DNA of 64,000 nt, taken from the NCBI RefSeq assembly GCF_051857475.1, contig NZ_JBPZGZ010000001.1:434001-498000 (forward strand), written 5' to 3'. Position numbers and translations under genes: made by a program. The notes under the pieces are model-generated. The model was not told where the DNA came from, made no database searches, and worked only from the letters and a program-made list of their open reading frames with translations. This DNA is from Pelomonas sp051857475. Lineage in GTDB: Bacteria > Pseudomonadota > Gammaproteobacteria > Burkholderiales > Burkholderiaceae_C. Numbering within the stretch: position 1 is the first letter of the stretch; every line of letters starts with the position of its first letter. Below are positions 48,401-57,466 of the stretch, piece by piece.

Positions 48401-51400
48401 TGGGCCTGGGCCGAGTTCAGCACGCCGACCTGGGCCGAGGTCAGGGCCACCATGTCGCCGGCCGTCAGGCCCTTGACCTGGGTGGCCGACAGCGCGGCGA
48501 TCTGGCCGGTGGACAGGCTGCCCACCTCGTCGGAGGTCAGCGTCAGGATCTGGTCGGAGGACAGGCCGGCCAGGGCCGTCGTCGTGACGGCGCGCAGGTC
48601 GGCCGTCTCCATCTTGGGCAACTGGTCGCTGGTCAGCGAGCCGAGCTGGCTGGACGACAGCGTCGCGAACTGGGCCGAGCCCATTGCGTTGAGGTTGTCC
48701 GTCGTCAGGTTGCTGAGCTGGGTCGTCGTCAGCACCTGCACCTGGGCCGTGGACAGCTTGTTGAACTGGTCGGTCGTCAGGACGTTGAGGTCGTCGGTGT
48801 TCAGCGTGCGGACCTGGTCGGTCGTCAGCGAATTGATCTGGCTGGACGACAGGGCGCGCAGCTGGTCGGAGGTGAGGCCGTCGAGCTGGGTGCTGGACAA
48901 GGCGCGCAGGGCCGAGGTGGTGAGCGCGCGCATGTCGGAAGCGTCGATGGCCGACAGCTGGTCGGTCGACAGGTTCTGGGCCTGGGCCGAGCTCAGGGCC
49001 GCGACCTGGGCGGTGCCCAGGGCCGTCATGTCGCCGGCGGTCAGGCCCTTGACCTGGGCCGTCGTCAGCGCGGCGATCTGGCCGGTCGACAGCGAGCCGA
49101 CTTCATCGGAGGTCAGCGACTGCACCTGGTCGGAGCTGAGGCCGCGCAGGGCATTGGTGGTGACCGAGCGCAGGTCGGCCGTCTCCATCTTGGAGAGCTG
49201 GTCGGTGGTCAGCGCGCGGAACTGGTCGGAGGACAGCGTGGCGAACTGGGCCGAGCCCATGGCGTTCAGGCTGTCGGTGAGCAGGTTGCTCAGCTGGGTG
49301 GTCGTCAGCGCCTGGACCTGGGCCGTGGACAGGCGGGCGATCTGGTCCGTCGTCAGCACGTTGAGGTCGTCGGTATTCAGGCCGACGATCTGCGGGCTGG
49401 TGGTCAGCGCATTGAGCTGGGCGCTGGTCAGGGCGCGCAGCTGGTCGCTGGTCAGGCCGTCGATCTGGGTGCTCGACAGGGCGCGCAGGGCCGCCGTCGT
49501 CATCGACTTCATGTCGGCGGCATCGATGGCGGCCAACTGGTCGGTGGACAGGGCCTGGGCCTGGGCCGAGCTGAGCACGGCGACCTGACTGCTGGACAGG
49601 GCCGTCATGTCGGCCGCCGTCAGGCCCTTGACCTGGGTGGCCGACAGCGCAGCGATCTGGGCCGTGGACAGGCCGGCGACCTCATCGGAGGTCAGCGTCA
49701 GGATCTGGTCGGAGGTGAGGCCGGCCAGGGCTGCCGTCGTGACGGCGCGCAGGTCGGCCGTCTCCAGCTTGGGCAGCTGGTCGGAGGTCAGCGAGCCGAG
49801 CTGGCTGGAGGTCAGCGTCGCGAACTGCGACGAGCCCATGGCGTTGAGGCTGTCGGTGGCCAGGTGGCTGAGCTGGTTGTTCGTCAGCGCCTGGACCTGG
49901 GCCGTGGACAGCTTGTTGAACTGGTCGGACGTCAGGCTGTTGAGGTCGTCCGTGTTCAGGGTGCTGACCTGGGCCGTCGTCAGCGAATTGATCTGGCCGG
50001 ACGACAGCGCGCGCAGCTGGTCGGACGTCAGGCCGTCGAGCTGGGTGCTGGTCAGGGCGCGCAGGGCGGCCGTGGACAGGAAGCGGACGTCGCCGGTCTC
50101 GATGGCGGCGAGCTGGTCGGTGTTCAGCGCCTGGGCCTGGGCGGAGCTCAGCACGCCGATCTGGGCCGTGGACAGGGCCGTCATGTCGCCGGCCGTCAGG
50201 CCCAGGACCTGGCCGGTCGTCAGCGCGCCGATCTGGGCGGTGGACAGGCTGGACACCTCGTCGGAGGTCAGCGTGTTGATCTGGTCGGAGCTGAGGCCGC
50301 GCAGCGCATTGGTGGTGACGGCGCGCAGGTCGGCCGTCTCCATCTTGGGCAGCTGGTCGCTCGTCAGCGCGCCAAACTGGGTCGAGCTCAGCGTGGCGAA
50401 CTGGGCCGAGCCCATGGCGTTCAGGCTGTCCGTCGTCAGATTGGCCAGCTGGGCCGTCGTCAGTGCCTGGACCTGGGCCGTGGAAAGCTTGTTGAACTGG
50501 TCAGACGTCAGGACGTTGAGGTCGTCGGTGTTCAGCGTGCGGATCTGATCCGTCGTCAGCGCATTGATCTGGCTGGACGACAGGGCGCGCAGCTGGTCCG
50601 AGGTCAGGCCGTCGAGCTGGGTGCTGGTCAGGCCGCGCAGGGCCGCCGTGCTCAGCGAGCGCATGTCGGCGGCGTCGATGGCCGACAGCTGGTCGGTGCT
50701 CAGCGAGGTGATCTGGGCCGATCCCATGGCCGCGATCTGGGCGGTGCCCAGGGCCGTCATGTCGGCGGCGCTCAGGCCCTTGACCTGGGCCGTCGTCAGC
50801 GCGGCCACCTGGGCCGTCGTCAGGCTGGACACCTCGTCGGTGCTCAGGGTCAGGATCTGGTCGGAGGACAGGCCGGCCAGGGCCGCCGTCGTGATGGCGC
50901 GCAGGTCGGCGGTCTCCAACTTGGGCAGCTGGTCGGTCGTCAGCGCGCCGACCTGGGCTGAGGTCAGCGTGGCGAACTGCGACGAGCCCATGGCGTTGAG
51001 GCTGTCGGTGGCCAGATGGCTCAGCTGGGCCGTCGTCAGCGCCTGCACCTGGGCGGTGGAGAGCTTGTTGAACTGGTCGGACGACAGGCTGTTCAGGTCG
51101 TCGGTGTTCAGGGTGCGGATCTGGTCCGTCGTCAGCGCATTGATCTGGCCCGAGGTCAGGGCGCGCAGCTGGTCGGAGGTCAGGCCGTCGAGCTGGGTGC
51201 TGGTCAGGCCGCGCAGGGCGGCCGTGCTCAGCGACTTCATGTCGGCCGCATCGATGGCCGACAGCTGGTCGGTATCCAGGGCGGACACCTGGGCCGAGTT
51301 CAGCGAGGCGATCTGGGCCGTGCCCAGGGCCGTCAGGTCGCCGGCGGTCAGGCCCTTGATCTGGGTCGTCGTCAGTGCGGCGATCTGGCCGGTCGTCAGC

Positions 51401-52836
51401 GAGCCGACCTCGTCGGAGGTCAGGACCTTGATCTGGTCGGAGGACAGGCCGCGCAGCGCGTTGGTGGTGACGGCGCGCAGGTCGGCCGTCTCCATGGTCG
51501 GCAGCTGGTCGGTCGTCAGCGCGCTGAACTGGGCGGAGCTCAACGCGGCGAACTGGGCCGAGCCCATGCCGTTCAGGCCGTCCGTCGTCAGATGGCTGAG
51601 CTGGGCCGCCGTCAGCACGGCGACCTGGGCCGTCGAGAGCTTGCTGAACTGGTCGGACGTCAGGCTGTTCAGGTCGTCCGTGTTCAGGGTACGGACCTGG
51701 TCGGTCGTCAGCGAAATGATCTGGCTGGACGACAGGGCGCGCAGCTGGTCGCTGGTCAGGCCGTCGAGCTGGGTGCTGGTCAGGGCACGCAGGGCACCCG
51801 TCGTCAGCGACTTCATGTCGGCCGCATCGATGGCCGACAGCTGGTCGGTGCTCAGCTGGGACACCTGGGCCGAGCTCAGCACGGCGACCTGGGCGGTGTC
51901 CAGGGCCGTCATGTCGGCGGCCGTCAGGCCCTTGACCTGGGCCGAGTTCAGCGCGGCGATCTGGCCGGTGGACAGCGAGGCGACCTCATCGCTGGTCAGC
52001 GTCAGGATCTGGTCGGAGGACAGGCCGGCCAGCGCCGTCGTGGTGATGGCGCGCAGGTCGGCCGTCTCCATCTTGGGCAACTGGTCGGAGGTCAGCGAGC
52101 CGACCTGGTTGGCCGACAGGGCCGCGAACTGGGACGAGCCCATCGCGTTGAGGCTGTCCGTCGTCAGGTGGCTGAGCTGACCCGTCGTCAGCGACTGCAC
52201 CTGGCCGGTGGTGAACTTGTTGAACTGATCCGACGCCAGCACATTGAGGTCGTCGGTGTTCAGGGTGCTGACCTGGGCTGTGGTCAGGGCGGTGATCTGG
52301 CTGGACGACAGGGCGCGCAGCTGGTCGCTGGTGAAGCCGTCCAGCTGGGTGCTGCTGAGGGCGCGCAGGGCGCTGGTGGTCAGGAAGCGGATGTCCGTCG
52401 CTTCCAGGGCGGACAGCTGGTCGGTCGACAGGCCCTTGACCTGGCTGGAGGTCAGGGCACCGACTTGGGCCGTCGTCAGGGCCACCATGTCGGCGGCGTT
52501 GAAGCCGCGCATCTGGGTGGTGGTGAGTTGCAGGATCTGGCCGGTGCTCAGGGCCTGCAGCTGCTCGGTGGCCAGGTAGCCGATCTGGTCGGAATTGAAG
52601 CCGCCGATGGACGCCGTCGAGATGGCGCGCAGGTCTTCGGTCTGGAAGGAGCGCAGCTGGTCGCTGCTCAAGACAGAAAGGCCGCTGGAGGTGATCACAG
52701 CGGCCTGTACGGTGGTCAGCGCAATCAGCTGGTCGGTGCTGAAGGCAGCCCAGTCCTCGGTCGTGAAATCCCGGATCGTGGTCGTGGTCAGACCAGGGAT
52801 CTTGGAGACCGGAATGAAGGGGACGATGCTTGCCAT
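42493..52836 (-). CDS. Giant octapeptide-repeat protein with C-terminal calcium-binding domain (3447 residues)
   Basis: A paralogue of the neighbouring 4792-residue protein in the same orientation. The N-terminus (MASIVPFIPVSKIPGLTTTTIRDF) aligns with that of the first, and residues 20-3205 or so are octads of the same type arranged in 15-16 units of 24 octads (192 residues). Typical octads are TSDQLRAL, NTDDLNSL and ETADLRAV, so corresponding positions can be matched between the proteins. The final 240 residues (TPIVLDLDGHGVNTL through EEDEHRRNNGGSWL) are nearly the same as in the first protein, with three DxNxDG loops. No cysteine and no signal peptide are seen. Ribosome-binding site AGCAGGT lies 7 bases before the ATG. 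The shared ends with different repeat number indicate duplication followed by repeat expansion or loss. Confidence 0.9.
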   Translation of the reverse strand: MASIVPFIPVSKIPGLTTTTIRDFTTEDWAAFSTDQLIALTTVQAAVITSSGLSVLSSDQLRSFQTEDLRAISTASIGGFNSDQIGYLATEQLQALSTGQILQLTTTQMRGFNAADMVALTTAQVGALTSSQVKGLSTDQLSALEATDIRFLTTSALRALSSTQLDGFTSDQLRALSSSQITALTTAQVSTLNTDDLNVLASDQFNKFTTGQVQSLTTGQLSHLTTDSLNAMGSSQFAALSANQVGSLTSDQLPKMETADLRAITTTALAGLSSDQILTLTSDEVASLSTGQIAALNSAQVKGLTAADMTALDTAQVAVLSSAQVSQLSTDQLSAIDAADMKSLTTGALRALTSTQLDGLTSDQLRALSSSQIISLTTDQVRTLNTDDLNSLTSDQFSKLSTAQVAVLTAAQLSHLTTDGLNGMGSAQFAALSSAQFSALTTDQLPTMETADLRAVTTNALRGLSSDQIKVLTSDEVGSLTTGQIAALTTTQIKGLTAGDLTALGTAQIASLNSAQVSALDTDQLSAIDAADMKSLSTAALRGLTSTQLDGLTSDQLRALTSGQINALTTDQIRTLNTDDLNSLSSDQFNKLSTAQVQALTTAQLSHLATDSLNAMGSSQFATLTSAQVGALTTDQLPKLETADLRAITTAALAGLSSDQILTLSTDEVSSLTTAQVAALTTAQVKGLSAADMTALGTAQIAAMGSAQITSLSTDQLSAIDAADMRSLSTAALRGLTSTQLDGLTSDQLRALSSSQINALTTDQIRTLNTDDLNVLTSDQFNKLSTAQVQALTTAQLANLTTDSLNAMGSAQFATLSSTQFGALTSDQLPKMETADLRAVTTNALRGLSSDQINTLTSDEVSSLSTAQIGALTTGQVLGLTAGDMTALSTAQIGVLSSAQAQALNTDQLAAIETGDVRFLSTAALRALTSTQLDGLTSDQLRALSSGQINSLTTAQVSTLNTDDLNSLTSDQFNKLSTAQVQALTNNQLSHLATDSLNAMGSSQFATLTSSQLGSLTSDQLPKLETADLRAVTTAALAGLTSDQILTLTSDEVAGLSTAQIAALSATQVKGLTAADMTALSSSQVAVLSSAQAQALSTDQLAAIDAADMKSMTTAALRALSSTQIDGLTSDQLRALTSAQLNALTTSPQIVGLNTDDLNVLTTDQIARLSTAQVQALTTTQLSNLLTDSLNAMGSAQFATLSSDQFRALTTDQLSKMETADLRSVTTNALRGLSSDQVQSLTSDEVGSLSTGQIAALTTAQVKGLTAGDMTALGTAQVAALSSAQAQNLSTDQLSAIDASDMRALTTSALRALSSTQLDGLTSDQLRALSSSQINSLTTDQVRTLNTDDLNVLTTDQFNKLSTAQVQVLTTTQLSNLTTDNLNAMGSAQFATLSSSQLGSLTSDQLPKMETADLRAVTTTALAGLSSDQILTLTSDEVGSLSTGQIAALSATQVKGLTAGDMVALTSAQVGVLNSAQAQALSTDQLSAIEAADVRFLTTAALRALSSTQLDSLTSDQLRALSSSQIVSLTTAQVSTLNTDDLNTLASDQFNKLTTGQIQSLTTNQLSHLGTDSLNALGSAQFATLSSSQIGSLTSDQLPKMETADLRAVTTTALAGLSSDQILTLTTDEVAGLSTGQIAALSATQVKGLTAGDMTALSSAQVGVLNSAQAQALSTDQLSAIDAADMKALTTAALRALSSTQLDGLTSDQLRALTSTQLNALTTNPQVITLNTDDLNVLTTDQIARLSTSQVQALTTTQLSNLATDSLNAMGSAQFATLNSSQFGSLTTDQLSKMETADLRSVTTNALRGLSSDQINSLTTDEVASLSTGQIAALTTAQVKGLTAGDMTALGTAQVAALSSAQAQNLSTDQLSAIDASDMKALTTAALRALSSTQIDGLTSDQLRALTSTQLNALTTNPQVIGLNTDDLNVLTTDQVARLSTGQIQALTTTQLSNLATDSLNAMGSAQFATLSSGQFGALTTDQLSKMETADLRAVTTNALRGLSSDQINSLTSDEVGSMSTAQITTLTTTQVQGLTAGDMTALGTAQVAALTSAQAQSLSTDQLSAIDASDMRSLTTAALRALSSTQLDGLTSDQLRGLSSGQIASLTTAQVSTLNTDDLNSLASDQFNKLTTAQVQSLTTSQLSHLTTDSLNALGTAQFATLSSSQFGALTTDQLSKMETGDLRAVTTSALRGLSSDQVNSLTSDEVSSLSTGQIGSLTTSQVQGLTAADMTALSTAQVAVLSSTQAQSLSTDQLSAIDAGDMRSLTTAALRALSSTQLDGLTSDQLRALSSGQINSLTTDQIRTLNTDDLNVLTTDQFNKLSTVQVQALTTSQLSHLGTDSLNAMGSAQFATLSSSQFAALTTDQLSKMETADLRSVTSTALRGLSSDQINSLTSDEVSSLSTGQIAALTAGQVQGLTAADMTALSTAQVAVLNSAQVQALSTDQLAAIDASDMRAMTTVALRALSSTQLDGLTSDQLRGLTSAQLNALTTNPQVISLNTDDLNVLTTDQIARLSTSQIQALTTTQLGNLATDSLNAMGSAQFATLSSSQFAALMTDQLSKMETADLRAVTTNALRGLSSDQINSLTTDEVASLSTGQIAALTTAQVKGLTAGDMTALGTAQVAALSSAQAQNLSTDQLSAIDAADMKALTTATLRALSSAQIDGLTTDQLRALTSTQLNALTTSPQIVSLNTDALNVLTTDQVARLSTGQVQALTTTQLSNLATDSLNAMGSAQFATLSSSQFGALTTDQLSRMETADLRAVTTNALRGLSSDQIHALTSDEVGSMSTAQITTLTTTQVQGLTAGDMTAMGTGQVAVLTSAQLQTLSTDQLSAIETGDMRFLTTAALRALSSSQIDGLTSDQLQSLTTAQVNSLTTVQLSTMNSDDLNAFTTDQFARMTTGQVQSLTAGQVSHMTTDDLNAFGTQHFAVMSSSQFGALTTDQLSNLQTADLRAVTTVALSSLSSDQMASFQTEHIAALSTAQIMSLSTAQIHGLNAADMTAMSSAQVAVLTTAQVNSLSTDQIVAIDSDDLAKLSSASLQAITNNQLGALTTDQLTGLGTRVSVLTTSQISNLATDDLNTFTTAQFAALTTNQVKSFTNAQVAALETDDVRALSTSHIAAMSNAQIQALTTDEFSVLKATQITALTTAHAAALTTDQVHSLTTDQIGGLETRDIAAMSMAQLDALQGTTFSEMSAAQMNAYFNVTPIVLDLDGHGVNTLAAAQGVNFDLLGTGQSHKVGWVAGNDGLLVMDRNHDGVINNGNELFGMGTVLANGKHAKDGYAAMAEQDSNHDGKLDSHDANWKELKVWVDANHDGKTDAGELKTLDELGITSLDLNATKGSGSDNGNLIGLVSSYTTTDGGKHEVADVWFAKDVQPQKADDGKDATVSLHDVLAPPTAPLLGSEHVDLAKAAAQQPSADAHVAAIDRKLAEEDEHRRNNGGSWL
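43225..52775 (-). repeat. 576-bp super-repeat array in the second giant gene
   Basis: The same 24-octad, 576-bp period as in the first giant gene. For example, the segment encoding the QLPKMETADLRA/QLPTMETADLRA region recurs at about 51487 and 52063. I counted 15-16 copies of the GLTAGDM/GLTAADM landmark. At least five units carry the nonad variant with proline (TTNPQVISL type), making them 579 bp. Units at the N- and C-terminal ends are more diverged than those in the middle. Confidence 0.85.
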
Positions 52837-53157
52837 GTTTTTTACCTGCTGTGCTGACGGGCGTCGCCTCGGGAAGGTGACGGCCTGCGACCCAGGGCAA
52901 CCCGGCCGTTGCCCGCGGCCAAGTCGTATCCCTAGATTTCAAGTGCTTCGATCGGTTATCGGGCCGCCCTGGCATGACTTGAGGAACAAAGTCTCAAATC
53001 GGCCGGAATGGCCCGAAAACGGGCCTGCCGCCGCCGCTCCGGACACCCGGACCGGGGGTGGTTTACCCAGTAATTGCCATGCTAGTAAGGACTTAGCGAA
53101 GTCACGCGCCGATAAGCGCAGGCTTTCGGTGGCAGTTCACGCACCACCCATCTGCCT
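52837..53157. other. 321-base spacer upstream of the second giant gene
   Basis: It holds the ribosome-binding site (52844-52850), a leader of about 240 bases and the candidate promoter at 53079-53105. No protein-coding frame with credible composition is present. The GntR gene ends at 53158 and reads in the same direction, so read-through into the giant gene is possible; I found no convincing hairpin directly after its stop. Confidence 0.55.
53079..53105 (-). promoter_or_regulatory. Candidate promoter of the second giant gene
   Basis: On the minus strand GTGACT is followed, after 15 bases, by TAGCAT inside CTAGCATG. It matches the element before the first giant gene in spacing, in core octamer and in distance to the start codon (about 243 against 236 bases). 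See the matching site at 42385-42411. Confidence 0.4.
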
Positions 53158-53811
53158 TCACGGAGCTGTCTGCGTCGCGCTCAGTCCGTTACAAAAATGG
53201 GCTGAAACCAGCCCCCGGCAGGCCGTCGCATCCCGCGACAGCAGCGCCTTGACGATGGCGCGGTGTTCGTCCAGCGATTCCGCCAGCCGTCCCTCCCGGA
53301 ACAGCGAATGGTGGCGGTTGAGCTTCATCAGCCGGCGCAGGTCGCCGACGATCTGCAGCCGCCAGCGGTTGCCGTCGATTTCCAGCACGCGCAGGTGGAA
53401 GCGCTCGTTGGCGGCAAAGAAGGCGTCCCGGTCGGGCAGGGCGGCTTCGAGCGCCTCGTGCAGTTCGCCCAGCTCGTCCAGCTCGGCGTCGGTCGCCCGG
53501 ACGGCCACTTCGGCGGCGGCGTCACTTTCGAGAAGGGAGAGCAGTTGATAGGCTTCCCGAACGTCCCGCTCGCTCATCTCCGTCACATAGGCGCCGCGAC
53601 GCAGCTTCATCGTCACCAGGCCTTCAGAGGCCAGCACCTTCAGCGCCTCGCGCATGGGTGTGCGGCTGATGCCCAGCTCGGCGCAGAGCTTGAGTTCGTC
53701 GATCCAGGAGCCCGGCTCCAGCTCCCGCGTCAGGATGCGCTGGCGCAGCCGGTCGGCGACCTGCTCATACAGAGCGAGGCTGGCGAGGGGGGCAGCGGAG
53801 GTGTCGGACAT
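53158..53811 (-). CDS. GntR-family transcriptional regulator (FCD type)
   Basis: A 217-residue regulator. The N-terminal winged helix reads LYEQVADRLRQRILTRELEPGSWIDELKLCAELGISRTPMREALKVLASEGLV, typical of the FadR/FCD branch. The all-helical C-terminal domain (residues 85-210) has the metal-binding pattern Asp...His...His seen as ERFHLRVLE, HHSLF and EHRAIV. It is divergent from methylmalonyl-CoA mutase with an 81-base gap holding a 16-base palindrome. By position it should regulate the propionate/methylmalonyl-CoA operon, with a pathway acyl-CoA or acid as ligand. Confidence 0.9.
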   Translation of the reverse strand: MSDTSAAPLASLALYEQVADRLRQRILTRELEPGSWIDELKLCAELGISRTPMREALKVLASEGLVTMKLRRGAYVTEMSERDVREAYQLLSLLESDAAAEVAVRATDAELDELGELHEALEAALPDRDAFFAANERFHLRVLEIDGNRWRLQIVGDLRRLMKLNRHHSLFREGRLAESLDEHRAIVKALLSRDATACRGLVSAHFCNGLSATQTAP

Positions 53812-53833
53812 GGGCCGAGTGTAGCGATTTTGA

Positions 53834-53849
53834 ATTCATAATTATGAAT
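53834..53849. promoter_or_regulatory. 16-base perfect palindrome, candidate GntR operator
   Basis: ATTCATAATTATGAAT is a perfect palindrome in an AT-rich island within the 81-base gap between the GntR gene and the mutase gene, about 44 bases before the mutase start. It would overlap the promoter regions of both genes, fitting autoregulation and operon control. Confidence 0.6.
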
Positions 53850-53892
53850 AATCGTTCGGCTAAGATGCCGCCCCAGTTACAGGAGAGTTTCG

Positions 53893-56078
<2,186 letters not shown>

Positions 56079-56079
<1 letters not shown>

Positions 56080-56504
56080 TGACGCCAACGCTGGCGCCCG
56101 TCGCCGACGCCGACTTCGAGGCCATGCTCAGCATCCGCATCGAGGCGCTGCGCGAGAGCCTGGAGCGGCTGGGCCGCTTCAGCCCCGAAGTCGCGCGGGA
56201 GCGGCTGAAGAGCCAGTTCCGGCCGGAGTGGATGCAGCATCTAGTCGTGGACGGCGAACGCTTCGGCTACTTCACCGTCGAGCCGCGTGAGGCTGAGCTG
56301 CGCCTGCACCACCTGTATCTGCGTCCTGAAGCGCAAGGGCAGGGCGTCGGCGCGTGGGTGATCGACCAGATCAAGTCGCGCGGCCTGCCCATCACGCTGG
56401 CCGCGCTGCGCGAAAGCCGCGCCAACGACTTCTACCTTCGCCATGGCTTCAAAGTGGTGGAGGAGCAGGACTTCGACATCGAATACCGCTGGGAGGCCGC
56501 TTGA
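56079..56504 (+). CDS. GNAT family N-acetyltransferase
   Basis: A 141-residue GNAT protein. LHHLYLRPEAQGQGVGAWVIDQI (near residues 70-92) is the acetyl-CoA binding motif A (Q/RxxGxG/A), and SRANDFYLRHGFKVVEEQDFDIEY is the usual C-terminal motif B. It starts inside the mutase stop (TGATG) and overlaps the meaB start (TTGA), so it is tightly embedded in the propionate operon. Its acceptor is unknown; acylation of pathway enzymes is one possibility. Confidence 0.85.
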
Positions 56505-57466
56505 GCCTGGCCGCGCCGCTGCAAGCCGGTGACCGCCGCGCGCTGGCCAAGGCCATCACGCTGATCGAGTCGACGCGGGCCGACCACCGCGAGCAGGCCG
56601 ATGCGCTGCTGACCGAGCTGATGCCGGCCACCGGCGGCGCGCTGCGTCTGGGCATCTCCGGCGTGCCGGGCGTGGGCAAGAGCACCTTCATCGAGGCCTT
56701 CGGCATGTTCCTGCTGGAGCGGGGCCACCGCGTGGCGGTGCTGACGGTGGACCCCTCCAGCACCCTGTCCGGCGGCGCCATCCTGGGCGACAAGACGCGC
56801 ATGGAAAAGCTGTCCATGGACCTGCGCGCCTTCATCCGTCCCAGCCCCAGCAGCGGCACGCTGGGCGGCGTGGCCGAGAAGACGCGCGAAGCCATGCTGC
56901 TGTGCGAGGCGGCGGGCTATGACGTCGTCATCGTCGAGACCGTCGGCGTCGGCCAGAGCGAGACGGCCGTGGCCGGCATGACCGACCTCTATCTGCTGCT
57001 GCAGCTGCCCAATGCCGGCGACGACCTGCAGGCCATCAAGAAAGGCGTCATGGAGCTGGCCGATCTGGTCGTCATCAACAAGGCCGACCTGGACGACGTG
57101 GCTGCCACGCGCGCCCAGGCCCAGATCACATCGGCGCTGCGGCTGCTGCCCACGCATGCCCATGCGTCGCAGCGCGTCATGAAGGTCAGCGCGCTCAAGG
57201 CCGATGGCATCGCGCCCGTGTGGGACGCGCTGACGGCACTGCGCACGGCGAGTGAAGCGAGCGGCGCCTGGGCTGCCAAGCGCCGCGAGCAGTCGCTGGC
57301 GTGGATGTGGTCCCGCATCCAGTCCGGCCTGAAGCAGGCCTTTGTCGCCCATCCCGGCGTACAAGCCCAACTCGAAGCCGCCACCGTGGCCGTGCGCGAA
57401 GGCCGCACGCCGGCATCCGCCGCGGCCCGCCAGTTGCTGGCCATTTTCAGGAACGCTTCTTCATGA
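56501..57466 (+). CDS. meaB: Methylmalonyl-CoA mutase-associated GTPase MeaB/ArgK
   Basis: A 321-residue G3E GTPase that protects and reloads methylmalonyl-CoA mutase with cobalamin. Walker A GVPGVGKS is at residues 54-61, VLTVDPSSTLSGGAILGDKTRM is the family signature, VIVETVGVGQSE is the switch/Walker B region, and VINKADLDD (near 193) gives guanine specificity. The start is a TTG overlapping the GNAT stop (TTGA), with GGGAGG 4 bases before it; no in-frame ATG lies between this TTG and the conserved family start. It overlaps the VOC gene by ATGA. Confidence 0.93.
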   Translation: MSLAAPLQAGDRRALAKAITLIESTRADHREQADALLTELMPATGGALRLGISGVPGVGKSTFIEAFGMFLLERGHRVAVLTVDPSSTLSGGAILGDKTRMEKLSMDLRAFIRPSPSSGTLGGVAEKTREAMLLCEAAGYDVVIVETVGVGQSETAVAGMTDLYLLLQLPNAGDDLQAIKKGVMELADLVVINKADLDDVAATRAQAQITSALRLLPTHAHASQRVMKVSALKADGIAPVWDALTALRTASEASGAWAAKRREQSLAWMWSRIQSGLKQAFVAHPGVQAQLEAATVAVREGRTPASAAARQLLAIFRNASS

